Below are positions 53,440 to 62,004 of a stretch of DNA of 64,000 nt, in pieces. Source of the stretch: RI-242 sp038246255 (GTDB lineage Bacteria > Planctomycetota > UBA1135 > GCA-002686595); the NCBI GenBank assembly GCA_038246255.1, contig JBBRWC010000003.1:26065-90064 (forward strand), read 5' to 3'. Made by a program: the position numbers and the translations under genes. The notes under the pieces were generated by a model that made no database searches, was not told the DNA's origin, and worked only from the letters and a program-made list of their open reading frames with translations. Numbering within the stretch: the first letter of the stretch is position 1; each line of letters opens with the position of its first letter.

Positions 53440-54378
53440 GGGATGCGACCTCGGGTGCGGGGACCAACTCGCGCGCGTGGTGGACGGCGCGCACTTCAAA
53501 AAGCGGCTCGCCCTGCACGAGGCGGTAGATGCGGTGCGTGAACTCGCCGAGCGCGCCCAGCAGGAGCGCTTGGCCTCCGAACACGAGGGCGAGCACGACG
53601 ATCGCCTGCACACGCGTGTCCGCGTCGATCAAACCGAGGAGGCGCGCGGCGACGTACAAACCGCCGAGCAGCACCGCAAACGCGGTGACCGCCGAGCCGA
53701 GACCGACGAGCTTGAGGAACGGACGGCGGCTGAACGAGACCGCAAAGTCGAGGCTGACACCGAGCAGCGCGAGGACCGAATACGCGCTCTTGCCAGCGCG
53801 CTCCAACCCCTCGATCTCAACTTCCGTCGGACGCTTTGAGAGTTTCGCGACGAGCGGCTTGAGAAACCGGCGGTGTTCGCGCGCGTGGCAAGCGGGCAAC
53901 CCCAATCGTGCAGATCAACCCCGGTCAGGCTGCGCACAAGGCGATTCATGAACCAGCTCCCGATGCGGCGCCCGAGCGGATCCTGGCGCTCGCGCCGCCA
54001 ACCGCTGACGAAGTCGTGGCCCGCGCGCCAGCGCTCGACAAACCGCGGCAGGTCTTCAGGTCGCTGCTGCAAATCCGCGTCAAGCACGAGCACGCATTGA
54101 CCACGTGCGAGCTCGAAGCCGGCACACAGGGCTGCGTGCTGGCCGAAGTTGCGCGCCAACTCGACCGGAACCACTTCGAGCCCCGCGCGCCCCGATCGTT
54201 CGGCCGCGATGCGGCGCAGGACGGCGAGGCTGTCGTCGGGCGAGCCGTCGACCACCGCGACGAGCTCCGCGCGCTCGCCCGCAAGGGCCCGAGCGATGCG
54301 CTCCACTAGCTCCACCAGGGTGGCGCTGTTGCGGTATACGGGCACGACGACGGACAGCTCGGGGGGGGCGCTGGACAC
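53432..54378 (-). pseudogene. Frameshifted GT2 glycosyltransferase (polyprenyl-phosphate-sugar synthase type)
   Basis: The 5' part reads as a clear DPM1/GtrB-type GT2: ELSVVVPVYRNSATL, VAVVDGSPDDSL, NFGQHAALCAGFELA, the DxD-type LVLDADLQQRPEDLP, VSGWRRERQDP, and LTGVDLHDWGC. Just after this motif, near 53880-53900, the frame breaks; the other frame continues with EHRRFLKPLVAKLSKRPTEVEIEGLERAGKSAYS and two membrane helices, the normal C-terminal half. About 15-20 residues usual between the halves are missing, so a deletion of 3n+1 bases is the simplest cause. The start is GTG at 54378, with ATG 54432 as alternative. If real, the GT39 downstream lacks its local donor enzyme; a sequencing error would explain the frame but not the missing residues. 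Confidence 0.72.
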
Positions 54379-54487
54379 GGGCGGGAAGCCTAACAACCTG
54401 CGCTCCCGCGGCGGGTCACGCGCAGGAAGCATGCCACGGGTTGGACGCCTGGGACGGCAGCCCGCGGCCACCGCAGCAGCGCCGACC

Positions 54488-55504
54488 TCAATCGCGGGCA
54501 GGTGGAGGTCCGGGGGCGCGGACTGCGACGGTGGATGCCCGTTCGAGCGCCCTTTGCCCCGTGGGCCCCGTCCAAACGCCCTTGCCATCCCGGTTGTCGA
54601 GCGTCGTGCCCGCGCGACCGACCACCACGCGCAAAAGCCCCGACTCAAGGTCGAGGATGCCGTCGGGTGTGATGAGGCGCACACGGCCCTCGAGCTCGGC
54701 CTCGCCCTCGACGATCCGAACGCGGGGCCCCAGCGCGCTCTCCACGAGCAGGCGCCCCGCAAAAAGTTCCAGCCGAACCCGCGGCGATTGGATCGCCGCC
54801 CGCGCGCCGGAACCCACGGCAACGACGTCCCCGCGCACCAGGAGGCGCGCGGCATCGGACGGCTCCATCTGCTCACCCGCCACGTCGACGGTAGCACCCT
54901 GTGCGCTCAGCCAAAGGCGGGGATCGGCACCGTCGAAGGCCCCCGATCGCACGGCCATGAAGAAGACGAACGAAGCGGTCACGAACAGCAGCAGGGAACG
55001 GCGGCCGCGCATGCCGGGGAGCCCCTCCAAGGTGTGCCCGCGCGGCGCGGCGGAGCCACTGACCGCACGCAGGTTGCGGCCGAGCGCGGCGGCCGTCTCG
55101 ACGGCGGCGCGACGCTCGGCGCGGCATGCGGGACAGCTCGCAAGGTGCGTGCGCAGGCGGGTGAGGTCGGCAGCCGCGAGGACACCTGCCAGGTCGGCGC
55201 GAATCTGGTCCTGGAACGCGCCGCAATGCTCGTCCAGCGGGGCCGGAGCCGCTTGCGTGAGCTCCGCCGGGGATGCTGGCTGCGGGGCGTCGACCGGAGC
55301 CGGCGTCTCGACGCGCTCCGGCGGCGGCGCCGGGGCGAGCGCGGCTTCGAAGGGCGCGGGCAGGGACCACGGTCCGGGCTCCGCGAAGCTCCGCACCCCC
55401 GCTCCCCCGCTCCCATCGCGCGGATCCGCGCGTCCGAGCAGCTCCGCGAGCGGCGTCGGATCCGCCCGCCGAGGCAGGGGAGAAAGGGGGCTCTCGGGAT
55501 CCAC
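54488..55504 (-). CDS. Anti-sigma zinc-finger / FecR-like membrane protein
   Basis: About 338 residues. A zinc-finger HC2 motif (HLASCPACRAE, His-x3-Cys-x2-Cys) of the anti-sigma type precedes a membrane helix (SLLLFVTASFVFFMAV). Beyond it is a FecR-like outer domain with GDVVAVGSGARAAIQSPRVRLELFAGRLLVES and repeated short beta strands. Such proteins sense envelope signals and hold an ECF sigma factor. No sigma factor gene is adjacent, which is odd. The N-terminal 70 residues are Pro/Arg/Ala-rich. Start uncertain: GTG 55504 is used, TTG 55576 is possible. It is transcribed away from the ketosynthase gene; 185 bp separate them. Confidence 0.75.
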   Translation of the reverse strand: MDPESPLSPLPRRADPTPLAELLGRADPRDGSGGAGVRSFAEPGPWSLPAPFEAALAPAPPPERVETPAPVDAPQPASPAELTQAAPAPLDEHCGAFQDQIRADLAGVLAAADLTRLRTHLASCPACRAERRAAVETAAALGRNLRAVSGSAAPRGHTLEGLPGMRGRRSLLLFVTASFVFFMAVRSGAFDGADPRLWLSAQGATVDVAGEQMEPSDAARLLVRGDVVAVGSGARAAIQSPRVRLELFAGRLLVESALGPRVRIVEGEAELEGRVRLITPDGILDLESGLLRVVVGRAGTTLDNRDGKGVWTGPTGQRALERASTVAVRAPGPPPARD

Positions 55505-55689
55505 GCCTTCCCGCCTTTCGGCCCGGCGCTCGGGGCTCTTGAACCCCGCTCGGCCGCCGCCCCACGGGCGGTCCAAGGGCTGGCCGAACGCCCTCGAGCT
55601 CCAACCAAGCCCCGGACCAGCCCCGCGGGTATCCTTCCTCGGCCTCCGGCGCCGAAAGGGTCTTTTTCGGCCCCTGCACCCCCTCTCCC

Positions 55690-56742
55690 ATGGCCCGTCT
55701 GATCACCGGCACCGGCAGTTACCTGCCCCCCCACGAGGTTTCCAACCGAGACCTCGAGCGCTACGTCGAGAATTTCGACGCCGCCCAGGCCGGCAGCGAC
55801 CTCGACGGATGGATCCGGCGCCGGTACGGGATCCGCGTGCGCCACTGGGCGGCCCCGGAGGAAAGCACGGGTGACATGGCTCTTGTGGCAGCCCGGCGGG
55901 CGCTGGCGAGCGCTGAGCTCGAGCCCAAGGACCTGGACCTGATCGTGATGTCGACCGCGACGACCGACGCGGTGGCACCCCACTCGGTGAGCCACGTTCA
56001 GGCGGAGCTCGGCTCAGGCGCGGTGTTCCACCAACTCCAGGACGCCTGCCCGGGCTTCTTGAACGCGCTGATCGTCGCCGACTCGCTGATGGCGAACCTC
56101 GGTTACCGGCGCGCGCTCGTCGTCGCCGCCGAAAAGATGACCCACATCGTCGACAAGCGCGACTTCCGCATGATCGGCCTGTTCGCGGACGGCGCGGGCG
56201 CGGTCGTGCTGGAGGACGTCGATGTGCCGGAGGTTCCGCGCGGACCCGCGGGATTCCGCTCGTTTTACGCCGGTTCCGACGGCAAAGCAGGGCACGCACT
56301 GCGTGTGCCCGCCGGTGGCACCCGGCGTCCGCTGACCGCGGAGCGCATTGCAGCGGGCGAGCACTTCCTCATCAGCGACTTCCGCGAGGTGTATCCCTTC
56401 GCGGTGCGCACAACGCAGCGCTGCATCGAAGAAGCCGTGCGGCGCTCCGGCCTCGCGGTGCCGGACGTCGATTGGGTGATCCCCCACCACGCGAGCGCGA
56501 ACATCATCCAGGACGGTGTCGGCCAAGCGGGGGTTCGCTCCGAACAGGTCTTGCTTGCGATCGAGCACACCGGCAACACGTCCAGCGCCTCGGTGCCGAC
56601 GTGCCTCGACGAGGAAGTGCGCGCCGGGCGTTTCCGCGACGGGGAGCATGTTGTGCTCTTGGCCCTCGGCGGCGGCATGGGCTGGGGCAGCACGCTGTAC
56701 CGTTGGGTGTCTCCGGCGCGCGCGCGCGCGGGCCGCCGCTAA
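55690..56742 (+). CDS. Beta-ketoacyl-ACP synthase III-like enzyme
   Basis: A 350-residue thiolase-fold condensing enzyme. The catalytic triad is present: Cys120 in DACPGF, His266 in PHHASANII, and Asn296 in HTGNTSSAS. In FabH the histidine motif is HQAN; HHAS here and a slightly long length suggest a specialised KAS III rather than the housekeeping enzyme. LALGGGMGWGSTLYRW closes the fold. KAS III enzymes condense an acyl-CoA starter with malonyl-ACP, or transfer acyl groups to alcohols or amines. The next gene, 48 nt downstream, is a WecD-like N-acyltransferase. No acp or fab genes are adjacent, which argues for a dedicated pathway. ATG at 55690. Confidence 0.88.
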   Translation: MARLITGTGSYLPPHEVSNRDLERYVENFDAAQAGSDLDGWIRRRYGIRVRHWAAPEESTGDMALVAARRALASAELEPKDLDLIVMSTATTDAVAPHSVSHVQAELGSGAVFHQLQDACPGFLNALIVADSLMANLGYRRALVVAAEKMTHIVDKRDFRMIGLFADGAGAVVLEDVDVPEVPRGPAGFRSFYAGSDGKAGHALRVPAGGTRRPLTAERIAAGEHFLISDFREVYPFAVRTTQRCIEEAVRRSGLAVPDVDWVIPHHASANIIQDGVGQAGVRSEQVLLAIEHTGNTSSASVPTCLDEEVRAGRFRDGEHVVLLALGGGMGWGSTLYRWVSPARARAGRR

Positions 56743-56790
56743 TCCCTTCCATCGCAATTCCCTTCCCGCCCCCCTGCGGGATCGCCCCCC

Positions 56791-57792
56791 ATGGACCAAC
56801 GTGTCTTCGTGCGCGAGTGCGAGAGCCTCGAGCCCGAGCTGCTCGACACCCTCCTTCGTGGGTATCCCTACGACGATTACCGCCGCCACCGGCGCGTCGA
56901 CGCCACTCAAGCCCTCGCAGCGCTGCGCGAACGGGTGGAGCGCGCCGCGGCCCGTGCGGGCACCGTGCGGCTCGTCGCCATCGAACGCCAAAGCGGCCGA
57001 CCGGCTGGACTGATGCTCGTGCAGGGCATTCCCGAGGACTCCGAGCTGCTCGGGCTGTCGATGGCCGGCATCCCGTTCCTCCTCGCGCGCCCCGACCATC
57101 CCGCACCCCGGCGCATCTACCGGGCGCTGCTCGACAGTCTGCCGTTTGTCGTGCAGCGTCAGGGCTTCGACCACGTGAGCGCGCGCATCGACACCGCGGA
57201 TATCGCCGCCTACCAGGAACTCACCGACTCGGGATTCCGACTCGTCGAGACGCTGGTTTCGATGGCCTACGACACCGAGCGCCGCGGTTCCGGCACGGTC
57301 GACCCCGCGGTTTTTGGATTTGACGGTGTCGTGCGCAGGGTAGAGCCGGGCGACATCGATCAGGTCGCGCAGTTGTCGTCGACCAGCTTCACGCTCAACC
57401 GCTACCACCTGGACGAGGACATTCCGAAGAAGGACGCCGGCGAGCTGATGGCGCGGTGGGCGCGCTCGTACTGCGTCGATACGCAAAACTGCGACGTGTG
57501 GGTGGCCGCGGCGGCCGGCGGCAAGATCGTCGGGTTCCTCGGGGCGCAGCTCGGCCGGGACCTTGAGCGCCACACGTCCATCGCGGTGTCCGGCCGCGCG
57601 CTGCTCGCCGTCGCCGACCCGCGCGGTCGTGTCGGCCAAATGCTGTCCCGCGCGCACACGTGGCAAAGCCGCGGCGACTACAAGGAAGCGGACACGCAGC
57701 TCAACAACTACGGCATGATCAAGGTGGCCTTCAACCTCGACATGGACATGATCCGCACCAAGTACACGTTCCACCGCTCGTTCCTGGGCTGA
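56791..57792 (+). CDS. GNAT acyltransferase, WecD/RffC-like
   Basis: A 333-residue protein with two GNAT-like halves; the C-terminal half resembles WecD, which acetylates dTDP-fucosamine in enterobacterial common antigen synthesis. Landmarks: VVRRVEPGDIDQVAQLSSTSFTLNRYHLDEDIP, WARSYC, KIVGFLGAQL, and NNYGMIKVAFNLDMDMIRTKYTFHR. The usual glycine-rich acetyl-CoA loop is altered (DPRGRVGQML). It probably acylates an amino sugar or other amine; together with the upstream ketosynthase it may use an acyl group made by that enzyme. ATG at 56791; the pseudouridine synthase begins 7 nt after its stop. Confidence 0.8.
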   Translation: MDQRVFVRECESLEPELLDTLLRGYPYDDYRRHRRVDATQALAALRERVERAAARAGTVRLVAIERQSGRPAGLMLVQGIPEDSELLGLSMAGIPFLLARPDHPAPRRIYRALLDSLPFVVQRQGFDHVSARIDTADIAAYQELTDSGFRLVETLVSMAYDTERRGSGTVDPAVFGFDGVVRRVEPGDIDQVAQLSSTSFTLNRYHLDEDIPKKDAGELMARWARSYCVDTQNCDVWVAAAAGGKIVGFLGAQLGRDLERHTSIAVSGRALLAVADPRGRVGQMLSRAHTWQSRGDYKEADTQLNNYGMIKVAFNLDMDMIRTKYTFHRSFLG

Positions 57793-57799
57793 TCCGCGG

Positions 57800-58546
57800 A
57801 TGGGCGCACCGCGGCATGAGCTTGCGCGCTGGCTCTCGAAAGCGGGGGTTTGCTCGCGGACCGACGCGGTGGAGTGGATCGCCGCGGGACGTGTGCGCGT
57901 GGACGGACGGATCGAGCGCGACGCGGACCGCATCATCGACGGGTCACGAGCGGCGATCGAGGTCGACGGTCGCCGCTTGACCCCGCCGGGGAGCGCTCCG
58001 TCGACACGCCGTGTGTTGATGCTGCACAAACCCCGCGGCTGCGTCACCACCTGGCGGGACCCCGAGGGCCGCGCGACTGTTTACGACTATTTGGACGGCA
58101 TCAAGGACTGGATCGCGCCGATCGGACGCCTCGACAAGGACACGAGCGGTCTGCTGCTCTTCACCAACGATCCCGGCTTCGCCGGTCGCGTGCTCGATCC
58201 GCGCCACCACGTCCGCAAGACGTACCAGGTCGAAGCCAAACCGCGCGTTGAACCCGCGGCGCTCGAGCAGCTCGCCGCGGGTGTGCACCTCGACGACGGC
58301 CCGACGCGACCCGCGACGGTGCGGCATCTGCGCGACCGCGGGCCCGCGACGATCCTCGAGATCGAGATCCGCGAGGGGCGCAACCGCCAGGTCCGGCGCA
58401 TGCTGCGTGCCGTCGGCTCGAAGGTGGTGAAACTGCGCCGCACCGCGGTCGGTGGACTTGAACTCGGGGAACTCGCGGTGGGAACGTGGCGCTGGCTCAC
58501 ACCCGCGGAAATCGCGGGCCTCGTGCCCACCGCAGCCAGCGCGTGA
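57800..58546 (+). CDS. RsuA/RluB/E/F family pseudouridine synthase
   Basis: A 248-residue rRNA pseudouridine synthase. An N-terminal S4 RNA-binding domain (ELARWLSKAGVCSRTDAVEWIAAGRVRVDG) is followed by the catalytic domain with Asp in GRLDKDTSGLLLFTND and the family motif EGRNRQVRRMLRAVG. It should isomerise one uridine in 16S or 23S rRNA; the exact site cannot be told. ATG at 57800, 7 nt after the acyltransferase stop. It converges on the OsmC gene with a 9-bp gap. Confidence 0.93.
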   Translation: MGAPRHELARWLSKAGVCSRTDAVEWIAAGRVRVDGRIERDADRIIDGSRAAIEVDGRRLTPPGSAPSTRRVLMLHKPRGCVTTWRDPEGRATVYDYLDGIKDWIAPIGRLDKDTSGLLLFTNDPGFAGRVLDPRHHVRKTYQVEAKPRVEPAALEQLAAGVHLDDGPTRPATVRHLRDRGPATILEIEIREGRNRQVRRMLRAVGSKVVKLRRTAVGGLELGELAVGTWRWLTPAEIAGLVPTAASA

Positions 58547-58555
58547 CCGCGCACT

Positions 58556-59029
58556 TCAACGGTTTTCGAAGTTCGCCTCGATCGCCACGTCGGAGCGGAT
58601 CGACGCGGCGATGAAACACGCTTCGTGCGCGGCGTGCTGCAGCGTGTCGAACGCCGCGCGTTCGAGGCGCTTCACGCCACTCGCAACGACGTAGGGACGC
58701 AGCACCACCTTCGTCATCGCGAGCTTGCCATCCTCGTTTTTTGCGAGCGTGCCCACGGGTTCATCGCGGTAACGGTCGATGCGGTAACCGGCCTTGGCCG
58801 CGAGCCCGAGGAACCACAGCATGTGGCAGCTTGCGAGCGCGGCCACAAACGCCTCCTCGGGATCGACGGCCGCGGGATCGGACAGCGGCGGCGGCACGGA
58901 AGTCGGCGCGGCGGAACCCGCGATCTCGAGGCCGCCATCGAAGCGGATGCTGTGGCGACGGCTGAACTTCTTGTCGAGGAAGTCTTGATCGCCCCGTTCC
59001 CAGGTCAGGATCGCACTGTGTTCGCTCAT
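58556..59029 (-). CDS. OsmC family peroxide-detoxifying protein
   Basis: A 157-residue OsmC/Ohr-type protein. The two redox cysteines are in ALASCHMLWFL and HEACFIAAS; RHSIRFDGG and DPEEAFVAALASC match the YhfA/OsmC subgroup. It should reduce organic hydroperoxides. The ATG at 59029 lies inside a 14-bp tandem repeat whose unit, on this strand, reads ATGAGCGAACACAG: the first five codons (Met-Ser-Glu-His-Ser) are one copy of the repeat. Confidence 0.92.
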   Translation of the reverse strand: MSEHSAILTWERGDQDFLDKKFSRRHSIRFDGGLEIAGSAAPTSVPPPLSDPAAVDPEEAFVAALASCHMLWFLGLAAKAGYRIDRYRDEPVGTLAKNEDGKLAMTKVVLRPYVVASGVKRLERAAFDTLQHAAHEACFIAASIRSDVAIEANFENR

Positions 59030-59172
59030 CTGTGTTCGCTCATCTGTGTTCGCTCATCTGTGTTCGCTCATCTGTGTTCGCTCATCTGTGTTCGCTCAGC
59101 GGTGTTCGCTCAGCGGTGTTCGCTCAGCGGTGTTCGCTCAGCGGTGTTCGCTCTTCTGTGTACGCTCAGCGG
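59019..59172. repeat. Eleven-copy 14-bp tandem repeat spanning the OsmC start codon
   Basis: Five perfect TGTTCGCTCATCTG units (59019-59088) are followed by four TGTTCGCTCAGCGG (59089-59144), one TGTTCGCTCTTCTG and one TGTACGCTCAGCGG, then a degenerate twelfth. There are no spacers, so it is not CRISPR. On the minus strand the first five units each carry an ATG. The array fills the OsmC-gltX gap, so it replaces the normal 5' region of the OsmC gene. Confidence 0.93.
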
Positions 59173-59190
59173 TGTTCGCGCGTGGGAAGG

Positions 59191-60684
59191 TCAGGTTGCG
59201 ACGGGTGTTTGCAAACGCGCGATTCCGTGCCCGAGGCGCGTCAGAGTGCGTTCAGAGCCGAGGAGGGCCATCACGTCGAAGAGGTCGGGGCCCCCCGGTT
59301 CACCGGTCAGGGCGCAGCGCAGCGGTTGGAAGAGCGCGGGAAATTTGGCGCCGCGCTCGGCCAGCCACGCTTTCGTTCCATCCCGCAGCGCCGCGGCGTC
59401 CACACCCGCTGCGACTTTGGGCCGCAGCCAATCGAGGTACGCGTGCACGAGCGCCCCATCCCCCAGTTGCTTGCGCGCGTTCGCCTCGGCTTTCGCATCG
59501 AACACGAGCCCGTCGTCCGGGTGGAACAGGTACGCGATGCGCTCGGGGAGTTCCGCGTAGGTGCGTATGCGCTCTTTCTCGGTTGCGACCGCCGCGCGGT
59601 ACCAGCTCTGGCGCGTGTGGATCTCGTCCGCGGTCAACTGGCCCGACGCCACGACGTGCGGAGCGCAGCGCTCGGCAACACGCTCGAGGGTGTCCATGCG
59701 GATGTATTCACCCGCCATCCACATGAACTTGTCGACGTCGAAGATCGAACCGGCTTTTGAAACCTGCGCGGGGTCGAAGTTCGCGATTAGCTCGTCGACG
59801 CCGAAGACCTCGGTTTTGCCATCGAGCGCCCACCCTTGCAGGCACAGGAAATTGAGCACGGCTTCGACGGGGAAGCCGCGGTCGCGGTAATCCTCGAGTG
59901 CGGTGTCGCCCGTGCGCTTCGACAGCTTTTTGCCGTCGGTGCCCAGCATCAGCGGGAAGTGGCCAAAGCGCGGCGGTTCGCAACCGAGCGCGCGGTACAA
60001 CAGCACCTGCTTGGGTGTGTTCGTGAGGTGCTCCTCACCGCGCAACACGTGCGTGATGCCCATCGCCGTGTCGTCGCACACGACGACGAAGTTGTAGGTC
60101 GGGCCGCCGTCCGTGCGCACCATCACCCAGTCGTCGACCTCGGTGTTCTGGAACGTCACATCTCCACGGATCAGGTCCAAAAAGCGCGTTTCGCCCTGGG
60201 GAACCGCGAAGCGCAGAACATTGGGCTCGCGCGCGTCAACTCGACGCTGTGCGACGTCCTTGGGAATCGAACGGCACAGCCCGTCGTAACCGGGCTTTGC
60301 CTTGCGCGCGCTCTGCTGTTCGCGCAATTGCTCAAGTCGCTCCGCGGAGCAAAAGCAGCGGTACGCGGATCCCTGAGCCGCGAGCCGCGCCGCCGCCGCC
60401 ATGTGCAAGTCCAGGCGTTCGGCCTGCCGGTACGGCGCGTGGGGCCCGCCCACGTCGGGACCCTCGTCCCAGTCGAGGCCGAGCCAACGCAGCCCTTCGA
60501 GAATTGCGCGCTCGTATTCCGGCTTCGAGCGCTCGTGGTCCGTGTCCTCGATGCGCAGCAGGAAAACGCCGCCGTGGCGCCGCGCGAACGCCCAGTTGAA
60601 GAGCGCGGTCCGGGCGCCGCCGATGTGCAGACGACCGGTCGGACTGGGGGCGAAGCGGACGCGGGGTGCGGAGGGTTCGTTCAC
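59191..60684 (-). CDS. gltX: Glutamyl-tRNA synthetase
   Basis: A 497-residue class I synthetase that charges tRNA-Glu. The HIGH-type motif is PSPTGRLHIGGARTALFNW near the N-terminus, and the KMSKS-type motif is GKKLSKR around residue 255. GLRWLGLDWDEGP and RGEEHLTNTPKQ are typical of bacterial GluRS. Length is normal (about 470-500). Start GTG at 60684. It is divergent from the CarH-like regulator with 303 bp between them. The 3' end runs up to the 14-bp repeat array. Confidence 0.96.
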   Translation of the reverse strand: MNEPSAPRVRFAPSPTGRLHIGGARTALFNWAFARRHGGVFLLRIEDTDHERSKPEYERAILEGLRWLGLDWDEGPDVGGPHAPYRQAERLDLHMAAAARLAAQGSAYRCFCSAERLEQLREQQSARKAKPGYDGLCRSIPKDVAQRRVDAREPNVLRFAVPQGETRFLDLIRGDVTFQNTEVDDWVMVRTDGGPTYNFVVVCDDTAMGITHVLRGEEHLTNTPKQVLLYRALGCEPPRFGHFPLMLGTDGKKLSKRTGDTALEDYRDRGFPVEAVLNFLCLQGWALDGKTEVFGVDELIANFDPAQVSKAGSIFDVDKFMWMAGEYIRMDTLERVAERCAPHVVASGQLTADEIHTRQSWYRAAVATEKERIRTYAELPERIAYLFHPDDGLVFDAKAEANARKQLGDGALVHAYLDWLRPKVAAGVDAAALRDGTKAWLAERGAKFPALFQPLRCALTGEPGGPDLFDVMALLGSERTLTRLGHGIARLQTPVAT

Positions 60685-60987
60685 GGGCAGGAATCAGAAG
60701 CGGGAGGCCACGGTCGGGGGGGACGAGGATACGCCCGCAGGGGACGGCGCAGACCCGCGGCAGGCCCGCGCGCCGCCGCTCGCGGGCCAGGCCGGGATTT
60801 GCAGAACCGCTACGGGGAACCGTGGCAGCACCAGGTGTGTTCGCGTGCCGACCGGACCGACGCAAATCGCGCAGTTTCTAGATAAAAACCTCAACACCCG
60901 GCCTATGTTCCGATTGACCCGCCCGGCGGCGGGCCGTTCTTCTGCGGCAGTTCCTCCCGTTCGACCCCGCACCTCCCCCCCGCGGCC
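60685..60987. other. Divergent promoter region gltX / B12-type regulator
   Basis: 303 bp without a gene. An AT-richer stretch at about 60876-60925 contains TTTCTAGATAAAAA and TTGACC, the likely place for promoters and an operator, but no hexamer pair with good spacing could be fixed on either strand. No CarA/LitR-type TGTACA operator repeats are seen. Confidence 0.4.
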
Positions 60988-61938
60988 ATGCCCAGCGCTA
61001 AAAAAGCCCCTGAGTTGCTGTCCATCGGCGAACTCGCCGAGGCGACCGGTGTTTCCCCCGACACCATTCGTGTGTGGGAGCGTCGCTACGGCGCACCCAA
61101 ACCCGTGCGCCTGCCCTCCGGCCACCGGCGGTACACCCCCGAACAACTGCGCTGGTTGCGGCGCGTCGTCGAGGCGGTATCCGCCGGCCACCGGCCCGGT
61201 GTGATCGTGCCCCAGGACGACGCCGCGCTCGAACAACTGCTTGAGCGCCAGCGTTCGTCACCGCCGCCCGCCGACATCGGCGAATGGATGGAACTCCTGC
61301 GGCGTTTCGACGCCGTTGCGCTGAGCACCGCGCTGCGCGGCTCCTACGAGCGCCAGGGCGCGACCGAGTTCGTCTCGCGCACGCTCGGCCCGCTTCTTCA
61401 GACCGTGGGCCGCGCGTGGGCCGGCGGCAACCTGGAAGTGCGCCACGAGCACTTCCTGACGGAACTACTGCACGATCTTTTGCGCGGGCTGCGCCTTGGT
61501 ATCGGCGCCGCGTCCAGCGGTCCGACCCTGCTGCTGTGCACGTTGGAGGAAGACCTGCACGATCTGCCCGTGCAGATGGCCGCGTTGATCGCCGCCGAAA
61601 AGGGCGTGCGCGTGCGGTTGCTCGGGCGCGACACACCCCTTGACCAGGTGCTGGCGGCCGCGAAGGAGATGGGGGTCGACGCCGTCTGCGCGCCGGTGCC
61701 GATCGTGCTTGCGAGTCCCGACCAGGAGCGCCTTGTCCTGCGCCTGCGCGCGGGCCTGCCGAACTCCGTCGAGCTGTGCATCGGCTGGCAGGACGCACGC
61801 TTCACCCGCCGTCCGCCCCGGGGGGTCACGGTGGTGCGGGAACTCGGCGAGTACGACCTGTGGCTGCGCGAATTGCTGCGGCCCCGCACCCTGCCCTTCG
61901 CGAGCCTTGCCGCAGGCGCCGCCGCACGCATGGCGTGA
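60988..61938 (+). CDS. MerR-type regulator with B12-binding domain (CarH-like photoreceptor candidate)
   Basis: A 316-residue regulator. Residues 10-78 are a MerR helix-turn-helix (LSIGELAEATGVSPDTIRVWERRYG); residues about 95-180 are the helical B12-cap; the remainder is a Rossmann-type cobalamin domain. The cap has Trp144, nine residues, then Glu154-His155: the Wx9EH pattern that marks AdoB12 light sensors of the CarH/LitR group. The lower ligand histidine is His191 in EEDLHDLP, where the family usually has DxHxxG, so the last Gly is replaced by Pro. In CarH, light breaks the Co-C bond and the tetramer leaves the DNA, switching on carotenoid genes. No carotenoid genes are in this window. 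ATG at 60988. Confidence 0.85.
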   Translation: MPSAKKAPELLSIGELAEATGVSPDTIRVWERRYGAPKPVRLPSGHRRYTPEQLRWLRRVVEAVSAGHRPGVIVPQDDAALEQLLERQRSSPPPADIGEWMELLRRFDAVALSTALRGSYERQGATEFVSRTLGPLLQTVGRAWAGGNLEVRHEHFLTELLHDLLRGLRLGIGAASSGPTLLLCTLEEDLHDLPVQMAALIAAEKGVRVRLLGRDTPLDQVLAAAKEMGVDAVCAPVPIVLASPDQERLVLRLRAGLPNSVELCIGWQDARFTRRPPRGVTVVRELGEYDLWLRELLRPRTLPFASLAAGAAARMA

Positions 61939-61970
61939 CCCCACGGGAAAGCTCTGAGCCAATCGGGGCC

Positions 61971-61999
61971 TTTTGCCACGGGGACCGGCAGGCTAGGTT
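61971..61999 (+). promoter_or_regulatory. Candidate promoter of the adenosine deaminase gene
   Basis: TTTTGC (61971-61976), 17 bp, then TAGGTT (61994-61999) ending 5 nt before the ATG at 62005, consistent with a leaderless start. Both boxes are imperfect. Confidence 0.3.
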
Positions 62000-62004
62000 C
62001 TGGC

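Noticed and set aside
56014..58050. 678-codon antisense frame across the ketosynthase and acyltransferase
   Set aside because: Shadow of strongly supported genes with intact active sites.
59019..59172. CRISPR array
   Set aside because: Repeat units are contiguous 14-mers with no spacers and no cas genes nearby.
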